A DNA stretch of 64,000 nucleotides from NCBI GenBank assembly GCA_030280995.1, contig JASXTE010000004.1, forward strand, positions 41,164,797 through 41,228,796, in the 5' to 3' direction. Source of the DNA: Hemileia vastatrix (taxonomy: Eukaryota; Basidiomycota; Pucciniomycetes; Pucciniales; Zaghouaniaceae). How positions within the stretch are numbered: the stretch's first letter is position 1; the number at the start of each line of letters is the position of its first letter. Positions 55,242 through 64,000 of this stretch are shown piece after piece. The notes below the pieces were generated by a model. That model ran no database searches. It was not told where the DNA came from and saw nothing but the letters and a program-made list of their open reading frames with translations. A program made the position numbers and the translations under genes.

Positions 55242-58200
55242 ATGAACCAATCAGACACGTTTTACCAAAATATCGAACTTGCACTGGATGAGCCAGTTGG
55301 GTGTCTCAGTCTGAGGTGGGCGTCCAGGTGTTGTGATGGACATTGGAGGTGTTTTGTTGGTTGATCGTTCTCTTCGTCCAGTCCCTCGAATCGTGATGTT
55401 GTCCTGGGCGCGTAAGTGGTGATTTTCTTCTCTTCTGATCTTTGTTCTGATCTGTGTTTCTGCTTTGGATGGCAGGCGAAAGGGACTCTTCATCATCGAC
55501 CTCGAAAATCCCTATGATCCACCTCGCTTTCTTGCCCATTCCGCTGCCTGGGATGTGGCTGATGTCCAGTGGTCACCCCATCCATCCCGAAGCCACTGGG
55601 TTGTAAGCACTTCTTCTCAAAAAGCCCTCGTCTGGAATCTCGATTTGCCTTACCATTCAGCGTGTTCTACAACCTCCCACTCTCCACCATCTGCATCCAC
55701 TCTCCATGGCGCTAACTTGGTTCATTCACCTATCGAATTTGTCTTAGAAGCTCATACAAGAGCCATGTTCGTACTGTCTTCACTCACTGGTTGATAGTCT
55801 CCTGACATGCTTCTCATTTCTCCTTACAGCTGCGACATCAATTGGGCTGTCTTGTAAGCCACTCCCACTCACCTTTGGATTCACATCCAGCATTCATCCC
55901 CATTTCTGTGTCCCATTTCCTTTGCAGCAATGTCGATATTCTTGCAACCTGTGGCATGGACAGCTGGGTTTATACCTATGATCTCAGAGCTCGTGGCGCT
56001 GTCGCTCAAGGTTTTAGTGCTTGGGGATGTTAGTATCGGATTTGTCATCAAGCTCTATTTCTTATTTATTATTCCTTCAAATTTACTTTTTTCTATTCAA
56101 CCAGCCCCAGCTACACAGGTCAAATGGAATCGGCAAAATGCGCATCTCATTGCCTCTTCACATGACTCGCGCGTCCTCATCTGGGACACTCGGGTCAGCC
56201 TTTCCCACATAAAAATCTGATCCATATATTCTTATATCGCAAAACACCTACAAACTGTCATGACTCTGGCTAATTTTTTTTATTTTTATCTTTAGAAACC
56301 TGCTATGCCAGTCCAGGAAATCAAAGCTCATCATGAAAAAATTTATGGAATCGATTGGTCTCGAAGATCCTCACAGGATATTGTCACTTGCAGCCTTGAT
56401 AAAACAGTAAAGGTATTGTTTTTTAGGGTGATTTGTGCCTGTAAACCATACACATTTATGATTTCTTTCTTTGTTGGTCTTCATGTTTATTTCTGGGCGT
56501 TACCTCTCAGTTTTGGTCACTTGAAGATACATCCAACCCTTCCCACACGATTACCACTCCTTCTCCAGTTCGACGAGCGCGTAATTTGCCCTTTGGGTAC
56601 GGCGTTTTAACTCTGCCACAAAGAACTGATTCAACCCTTCGAATGTATACATGGAATGACCCTTCCAAGCCCATCTTTTCCTTCATGGGGCATCAGGACA
56701 CGGTCCGTGAATTTGTTTGGCGAACTCGGGGTGGGACCAATCTTGCGTCTGATGATCGTCAATTTCAATTAATCACTTGGGGGAAGGACCGCAAGTTGCG
56801 GCTATGGCCGGTGGGTGAAGGTACTCTTAACAAGGCAGGCTTCAAACCAGGTGCTCCCATTGATGTTCGGATCACTCGCAACGCTGGTACAACTACAAGA
56901 AGCTATCGTCATTCTAGTTTGACGGTTTCTTTTATCCCAAGTCCTCCTTCAATCTCCATTTCGTCATATAGAATCTCCAAAACAAGTCGCCCTTCTTCAT
57001 TGTCATCTTCAATAGCAGCTGTCCCGTCTGTACATGCTACTTCTCCCCGTGGACGCTCTAGTACGACTGTAGAAGGCCCTCGTATACCTGCTGAAACTTC
57101 CCATAATGTCGCTATCAGAGGCAGGCAAGCTCAATGTCGACACGGAGTTATGACACAAATGTCTATGGCTAACTCTGTCAATCAAACCAGAGAGCGATTG
57201 GCTTGGATGGAAGGTGTTAAAGTGTATTGGCCTGGAAATAATCTTTTGAAGCGCACAAGTCATTCGATTTTGACGAATCAACTTCCTCTACGTATCACGC
57301 GTTCTCTCTCCCCTAATTCAAGACTGTCTTCTGCAGCGTATCAATCGCTTCAATCTTTATCCTTCCCTACCTTGGGTGAAGAGTTAACAGCTGCTCAGCG
57401 CAACTTTCCCCGCATAACATTCGAGCACCTAACTGTTCAAGCCAGAACTTGCTCCGTAGCTCTATATGGTCCATGGGCTACTCAGGGAGGTAGTGCGTTC
57501 ATTAGAGCAAAGTTCACTTTTCCAAAGTCCTATCCTGCTCTTAAGCCACCAGCCATTGAAATTGAACGAAGTATTGATGTCAGTGCTAGGGCTCGCGCCT
57601 TTTTATTAAAGTCTACTCGAGAAATAATGCTAGAATCTGTCAAGGCGCAAAAACCTGATACTTTTGAGGCTTGTTTAAAATTCCTTCTCGGTGATCATTC
57701 CAAAAGCGAATCCTCTCAAGTTCAAAGCTTTGATGACTCTGACGAAGCAAAAGAAGAAGGTGGGTCGAGTGGAATTGATCCAGTGGTTTTGAAAAACAAT
57801 TTTTCTGGTTTGTCAAATTTTCTTCCTCATCTATCTTATTTTGGCAAATATATTGATTGGATCTGGTGAAAAAAAAAATATATATATATATATAAAACAA
57901 CATACTATGGGTATTAGTTCTTCCTCCTCGCCGAGCTGGCGCCGTTTTTGGGCCTTTTGGTAAGTTGCTTGCTGGGTAATAATTAATTATGCTGACATAG
58001 CTTTATCAACATGAAACCCTCATATTTTATCATTTACCACTGCAGGTGAGATTGTCACCTTTCATGCAGGCAAATTCTTTTCTTCGGTACCCCAAATTAC
58101 TACTTTTCCAACTAAACCACGAAACGCCAAATTTGAAGCTTTTGGCTATCTTAAATCACATCCTGCGGATAAATTAAAATTATCTGCCTCAGATTCTGAA

Positions 58201-60952
58201 TCAGACGAAGCTTTGAGGTTGCCGAGAGTCCGGAGATGTAGAAAAGTAAGACCTTGAAGCCACTTAACTTTCGTAATGGCATGTATGCGCAGTTAATCAT
58301 AATTTGGAATCTTCTTGCAACGTTCATATCAAGGCACTAGCTAACTTTCCTTCTACCACGCAAGTTACTAGTCAAGGAATCACTTCTCGAAATTACTGTA
58401 CCAAGATCAAGATTCGGAAGATCGGATTCTTGAGACCAATGCACACATTGGAGTTATTGTCTTTCGATCCTTTACAGATTGCTAAACATGCCAGCCGAGT
58501 ATTTTCTGACCAGGAAGATTTTATCAGAACCCGCATTTGGGCCACCTTGGAGCACTATTTAGAAACCAGTAAAAGTTCCCAAACAACCTCCCCAGAAGTC
58601 GCTTATAGGCTATCTGAAAACATAAGGACATTGTGAGTGTTATGTTTGTCTTATGTTTCCTTTCTCCTAATTTTCTTAAAAAATATTACTCACAGATGAA
58701 ACTCCCTGACTATAGATTGAAGCTCTTGATTCATCAATGCGATGTTGAGACATTAGGTTATATGGCTTGTTCAATTGAGTTACATCGACGAGGTATTATT
58801 TTGTTTGTGATGAAACTAAGTTGTACCAAGTTTCTTTTCCGGATCTCAACGTACATTTATTTTAACTTACTTTTTAGTTTTACAAAAGGATACTAAACCA
58901 CGATCGAGTGGATCTATTCCGAAGCCTGAGTTAACGGACTACTTTAACTTAAAATCTGTAACTATTTCTAGGGCTCCTTTAGTTAATAATTTAACCTCAC
59001 CTGCCCTCTCATCAATCAATTCGGACGCTCTTGGTGCTACGGCTAGTTCTTTATCGCCTTCAAAGGCTTCATGGAGTTCATTGGGCGCATTCTTATCTAA
59101 TAGCATGTCTTCCCTTCGCGCCGGAGCTGGCCTTTCATCGATTTCTGCGCCAGCTTCAGTACCTCATCCTTATTCAACCTTCTCCTCGCCTGAAGGTTTA
59201 AATGCTACAAATGCCGCCGCCGCTCAAAATTCTGTCACTAGGATCGATGGATTCAAAAAAGTAGTAGATTCTAATCAAAATCATTCTCAGAAGTCGGACA
59301 CCTTGCTTTCTGGTGCTAGTCACTCAACTGGCCACTTTTCAACCTTTACTAGCAACTTAGCAAGGGGCGTTTTAAGTGGTAGTGGTAGTGGTAGCGGAGG
59401 TGTAGGTAAAGGCATTGGTCTTGGTAGAGGCGTTGCTGCTGATGGTAGTGGAAGTGGTGGCGGCGCCAGTTTTGGGAGCTCGAAAAGCGTTAGTTTCGCA
59501 ACAATTTTAAAGGGCGTTAAACCCAATCCTCCTCCTGTGGTACAACAACCTACTCTAAAAAAGAAAGTAATAAAGATTAAAGAATATCCTATGATACCAG
59601 AGAAGTAATTCCTTTCCAATGAATTTAGCCATTTTATATTTCATTTTTTCAACATCATTTACTTCCTTTTTATTTTATTTTATTTTATTTTATTTTTTCT
59701 TGTATGCTGTAGAAATATGATTTTAGATCGAGATACTAAACTGCTAGAACATTTGGAATTTTATAAAGTGAATCTAAGTGAATTATTGCTTCGGAGACGA
59801 CAATCAATCGACAGGACTGCCATTATTCAAACTCTTAGAGTAGAAGATTTCAAGAAAGTCACAAGAAACAAAACCCGCAAAAAAAGTGCAGATGTTAATG
59901 GAGAAAGAGACGAAGAATTATCTTATAACAGGAGAAGAGCCATGATGTTATCGGGTTTAGATTCGCATACTTCTATTGGTAAGTTTTGTTTAAATTAAAA
60001 AAAAAAAAAACTTGCCATTTATCTGTAAAAAGCTTTCTCGCTATCCATGGTGTTAATATTGACTTGTCCTCCTTGTATTTGATGGTGAATTGAACAAATT
60101 TACATGTAAAGAGGTCTTCAATGCGTGCCCAACTTGTGTAAATGAATCCTCGCCAAATATACTCTGTCCAACCTGTGGTGGCACTCGTGCGCTTGGACTT
60201 AAATCCGTAATTGATGAAAAAAAGACAGCAAAGATGGTGTGTGTTGTTTGTCATTCAAAAGTCGGTAGGGTACTAGCTATACATTGTGCCCAATGTCTAC
60301 ATGGAGGACATATCAATTGTTTGGCAACTTGGTTTAAACTAGATTTGAAGTGGAATCATGGACAATATGGTCGAAACTCAAGGGAAGCAAAAAGTCAAAG
60401 TGATGAAAATGAGTCAGGGGGTAGAGGTTGTCCCGCGGGATGCGGTTGCCTGTGAGTAATCGTTCATTCCATATAAATTTATAAGTGGGAATCAAAATCT
60501 AGTAGTGAAACAGCATTAAATACATCGCTCCAGCTAAGTTCAAGTTATTCTGACGAATTTTTTTTTATTACTACTTTTTTTTTCCCTTAAAAACCTACAT
60601 ATCGGGGGTGGTGACTAATATTTTATTGGTTTATATAAGATGCAAAGAAAATGGTGGAATAAGTGGAGTTTTTGCTGCTCGTGAAGTAGTGTATGAGCAA
60701 GATCACAAGTCAAAGACGAATGTGAGTAGACGAAAACGCAGGATAGGGAGAGTCAAGAATGGATGTCATCAACGTATGGGACTAAGTGACGAAATGGTTT
60801 ATGGCAATAGAATAGATGAAGAAAATGAGGATGAAGATCAAGAAAAAGAAGGTAAAGATGACGGAGATGGAGATGATGATGATGAAGATAAAGCTAGAGG
60901 AGGAGGAAGAAGAAAAAGAGAGAAGGAGAATGTCAGTAAGAAATATGAATAA
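55242..60952 (+). CDS. WDR59/Mtc5-like GATOR2 (SEACAT) subunit, 16 predicted exons
   Basis: Predicted exons: 55242-55315, 55382-55411, 55476-55766, 55830-55853, 55928-56028, 56105-56193, 56296-56412, 56511-57807, 57918-57959, 58046-58245, 58334-58632, 58716-58792, 58878-59604, 59713-59978, 60112-60451, 60640-60952. Phases join throughout to 1428 codons. WD40 repeats fill the first third (GLFIIDLENPYDPPR, WDVADVQWSPHPS, VDILATCGMDSWVYTYDLR, QVKWNRQNAHLIASSHDSRV, KIYGIDWS, LITWGKDRKLRLWPV). An RWD domain follows near 57420-57640 (CSVALYGPWATQGG, KFTFPKSYPALKPP). The C-terminus has zinc pairs (CPTC, CPTCGG, CVVCHSK, HCAQCLHGGH, CPAGCGCLC) and ends in an acidic/basic tail. This protein is part of the complex that counters GATOR1 to allow TORC1 signalling at the vacuole. 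Least certain: intron 10 (alternative 58238-58292) and the GTTCGT donor of exon 3. Confidence 0.9.
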
Positions 60953-61467
60953 GAATGAGGTACTTACTCGTTATAGATTGATTAAGGTTGAGAAATGATC
61001 TGCTTTTTTTTTAAAAAATTGGAGAAACTTACTTTGTAAATAATATATATATATATATAAATATAATGTATGTATATATATGTGTATGTGTTAATGTGTT
61101 AAATTTTTTGTTGTTTTAATTGTTGTGGAAATGTGTTGGTGTGTATCAAAAAAAAAAAAATGAAAAAAAAATGAAAATGAAAATTGGAAATTGGATATTG
61201 GATATTGGAGGGTTGATTTTTATATTAAATATTGTGAGAGGGGTGTAGAGAGTTGAGATCTAATGAACAAATTGGAAAGGTATCAATCAACGTGGTGTGG
61301 TGTGGGGTGATTTAGGAAACTTGATTAAAATAAGGTTTGACTTGTCGGAATGGCACATGGCAAATGGCGAAAAACAAATGGCATGAGGCAAAAGGGGAAA
61401 GGGGGGAGGTGAGATGTGAGAGGTGGGAAGGAATAGGATAGGTTGGGAAACATTTGTAGAGATAATA
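60953..61467. other. 3' flank of the WDR59-like gene
   Basis: (TA)n at 61042-61058, A-rich runs at 61149-61170, tandem ATTGGATATTGG. Presumed polyadenylation region; no gene. Confidence 0.55.
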
Positions 61468-61833
61468 GGGGGTATCAAAGTTGACTGATCCACAATTAAA
61501 TTAATTGCGGATAAAAATCCTTATACCCCAATTATCTTCCACAATTATTTTTTGCTAATAATTGGGTTATTAGACATTTTATGTGTCAAAGTTGACCTCT
61601 TATCCAACATTTTTCTACTCAATTTTTCATAACCACATATCGGACAACTTTCTGTCATAGCCACATGTTGCACAACTTTCATTCATAACCACATCTTTGA
61701 CTACTCTCTGGATATGCCTTCTACCATGCTGCACACCCCCATTCTCATCTCATCCTGTCTATTCTCTCCATTCAGAACACCTCACTATCTAATCTACTTG
61801 TTTTTGCTCCTTTTCATCTTCATTTATCTTAAC

Positions 61834-63233
61834 ATGCCCTGTCATCATAGATCTTCTCAAAGGCAGCTTTCCCCAAGTTGTTCTTCAAATTGCACTACTC
61901 CCTCTTTCCCCTGCTCAGCTGAGAAATCAAAGACCATTCAATAAAAAAAAAAAAGATGATCATCTCATTCTTATCAACTGGCTGAAAACTAAATCTAACT
62001 ATGATTCTTGTTTTGGTACCCAAAAATGCAACTAAAGTAGGACAGCCCCCAGCATCAAAAGTTAATGGTTATCTTCTTATGGCCAATGAATTATGGAATA
62101 AGACCAAGGGAAGGATAGATCTTTTACCTAAACAGATGTCTGAATGCTTCAAACATTATTGAGCCAAATATAAGAAGGCAAAGACTCTTTCATCTTCTAC
62201 TGGTTTTGGTATTACTGACCTTAAAATCAGTAAGGGCATCAAATCCATAGATGATAAACTTGATTCTTTATGTCCTTACTTTAAAGAGATGGATGCTATT
62301 TTTGGAAAGCAAGCTGATGTTAATCCTGCAAACATGTTGGATGGTGAAGATGCTATCTCCAAACACAATGTCAAAAGAAATCTTTTTCCTTCTTCTTCTA
62401 CTCAAGCCTCCCCTCATTTAACTTCCACAAATCAAGATATCTTTTCAATAGATCCTTATGGCAATATAAACCAACCTGATCTAACTCAAGTATGTTTGTT
62501 TTTTCTTTTATCTTACCGATTCTATTTTTATTAAAATTTTCTTATTTCTAAAAAGGCTGAAGAACAAATGCAGGGGCCACAATCAACTGAGTCAGAAGCC
62601 AGAGACAATGATGAGGAGGAAAATGTGACCTTGAACAAAAAGCAAAGGGCTTCAAGTAGTCTAAATTTCCACTCTCAAAGAAGAAGAAGAAGTGATACTT
62701 CATCTCAAACCCCTTTTTCTTCTATCAAAGTATTTGTGGAGAAACGTGATGCTGGTAAGTGATACCAAACCTCTTAATACTTTATTCTGCTTTTCTTCTA
62801 CTTTTTGTTAATATTTATTATCACTCTAGAACAAGTGGAAGTTGCTAAAGAGACTCTAAAGTTTGAAAAGCAAAAATACAAGCTCTCTTTAAGGAGGGAT
62901 GATAGGGTACATGATTTGGAAGTGAAGAAGTTTAAACTCTCTTTATGGAAGGATTATAGGACACAAGTCTTGGAGGAGAGGGAGTACAAACTCTCTTTAC
63001 GGAAGGATCATAGGGAACAAGACTTGGAGGAGAAGAAATTTGAGTAATCTCTAAGTATTGAAAAATCAAAGAAAGAGGAGAAAACACTAGAGCATCAAAA
63101 CCTCATGGAACAGATAAAATATAAGCTTGATTGTGAAAAAAATTCCAAAAAGAAAGATTTCTTGATAGAATGTGTTAAAGCTAATAAATCTGTTGAGGAA
63201 ATTGAACATTTAAAGAAATTGTTTGATGACTAG
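61834..63233 (+). pseudogene. Myb/SANT-like protein gene of a Harbinger-like element
   Basis: From ATG 61834 (MPCHHRSSQRQ) the frame shows a TAA at 61942, the SANT-like region (DDHLILINWLKTKSNYDSCFG), a one-base shift near 62020, NELWNKTKGRIDLLPKQM, a TGA at 62160 (probably a Trp codon before), KYKKAKTLSSSTGFGIT and KEMDAIFGKQ. A first intron (62490-62555) and a second (62755-62829) fit GT-AG and keep phase. The last exon encodes 18-residue repeats of the type KYKLSLRRDDRVHDLEVK (62866-63062), a TAA at 63045, then a helical tail ending LKKLFDD and TAG at 63231. Such proteins partner the transposase in binding element ends. Four lesions make this copy a pseudogene. Confidence 0.7.
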
Positions 63234-63439
63234 TTCCTTTTATTTCTCTCACACTTCAACTGTTCATAATTAGTTGTACATAAAATTTTATCTTAATTTC
63301 CTGCATTTCTTTACTCTATCCATCATTTGTTAAAATTTTCATATTTTAATGTTATATATTCTTTTTTAAAGAAAATTTTTAAGAGTTTGTAATGTTAAAA
63401 ATTCTTTTTTAATTAAAATTTTCAAGTCACATTTGAAAA

Positions 63440-63780
63440 TTTCCTAAACCCACCCCTGAATTTGATTGAAATAAGGGGTGGGTATCACCAAAATTCTTTT
63501 AAGTAAAGAATTTTGCAAGTCTTATATGAAATTTTGGCAATACTCCCCCCTGCATTTTATTGAGGTAAGGGATGGATATCACCAAAATTTCATGTCAATA
63601 TTTTTTTTGCAAGTCTCATATGAAAATTTGGCAATACCGCCCCCCCTGTTTTTTATTGAATTAAGGGAAGGGTATCACCAAATTTTGAACTCAAAATTTT
63701 TTTAAAAGTCTGATATAAAAATTTGGCAATACCCCCACACCCCCCCCTCTGCAATTTATTGAATCAAAGAAATCAAATAG
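63440..63780. repeat. minisatellite, about three units of 100 bp
   Basis: Units share GGTATCACCAAA, a T-rich core, AAGTCTCATATGAAA and TTTGGCAATAC followed by a C-run and TTTATTGAA. It is the reverse-oriented counterpart of 9470-9645 and follows the Myb-like gene. 63780-64000 has no recognisable gene. Confidence 0.7.
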
Positions 63781-64000
63781 AAAAAAAATTTAAAAATGAA
63801 AATTTCATCAACCAATTATTTTCACCAGTCCTAATCAAGTTTTCCTATTTTATATAATAGCCAGTAGAATGACCTAAGGCCAGATGCACCATTATATAAA
63901 ACCAGTAATCTAACTTGACATAACTTTAAAAAATAATTGTAAGAGACAAATCTAAAATTAAATGAAAAAAATTAAAAAAAAAGGAAAAAAAAAAATTGAA

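Larger units (their letters stand above)
61468..64000 (+). mobile_element. PIF/Harbinger-like element, left part, runs off right edge
   Basis: It starts GGGGGTATCAAAGTTGA after ATA, with the subterminal ATTAATTGCGGATAAAAATCC arrangement cut short here to its core AATTGCGGAT. The Myb/SANT-like gene follows on the plus strand, then three 100-bp minisatellite units. By comparison with 9470-10607 the transposase should lie beyond the window on the minus strand. Confidence 0.65.

Noticed and set aside
55016..55539. Minus-strand ORFs across the start of the WDR59-like gene
   Set aside because: They overlap exons 1-3 of a well-supported gene and have no recognisable domain.
59320..59619. Minus-strand Pro/Leu-rich ORF
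   Set aside because: Mirror of the Gly/Ser-rich stretch of exon 13 on the plus strand.

Overview
The window reads as nuclear DNA of a fungus, most likely a rust (Pucciniales, Basidiomycota). It is AT-rich and packed with transposable elements. One intron-rich conserved gene is present, next to Ty3/gypsy and Ty1/copia elements, PIF/Harbinger-like transposons with a separate Myb/SANT-like ORF, and a Tet-like 2OG-Fe(II) oxygenase relic, a set I associate with rust genomes. The species assignment is inference; there are no operons, rRNAs or tRNAs.

Layout. 1-1443: a broken minus-strand coiled-coil gene running off the left edge. 1450-4613: AT-rich non-coding DNA with a small repeat array and an old retroelement scrap. 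4614-11835: a mosaic of PIF/Harbinger-like ends, transposase and Myb-like fragments, a duplicated 1 kb block, a CACTA-like MITE (6451-6700) and a decayed Tet-like oxygenase (8545-9165). 13384-14085 and 49556-50450: two halves of another Harbinger-like relic, split by the main nest.

The nest (14086-49555). Gypsy-1 (14086-49555, 4-bp target duplication ACAT) contains two CACTA-like MITEs and copia-A (25896-47639). Copia-A is split by gypsy-2 (27080-38313, target duplication CCGG) and by copia-B on the minus strand (41617-46679, target duplication TATGG). Outer elements look older: more stops, more LTR divergence, a 2 kb internal deletion in gypsy-1. All polyproteins are broken. Gypsy-1 also carries antisense ORFs with C-x2-C-x6-C clusters between integrase and the 3' LTR. 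Both gypsy copies carry a dispersed 25-bp motif inside pol and in the 3' non-coding region.

50880-53714: a string of small elements (a MITE with 8-bp target duplication, a 213-bp CACTA-like MITE, an 813-bp solo LTR, a GGGGGTATC MITE, and an 887-bp CACTA-like MITE nearly identical to the one in gypsy-1). 55242-60952: the only apparently intact host gene, a 16-exon WDR59/Mtc5-type gene (GATOR2/SEACAT subunit), predicted at about 1428 residues with WD40, RWD and C-terminal zinc domains. 61468-64000: the left part of another Harbinger-like element with a broken Myb/SANT-like gene carrying 18-residue tandem repeats; it leaves the window on the right.
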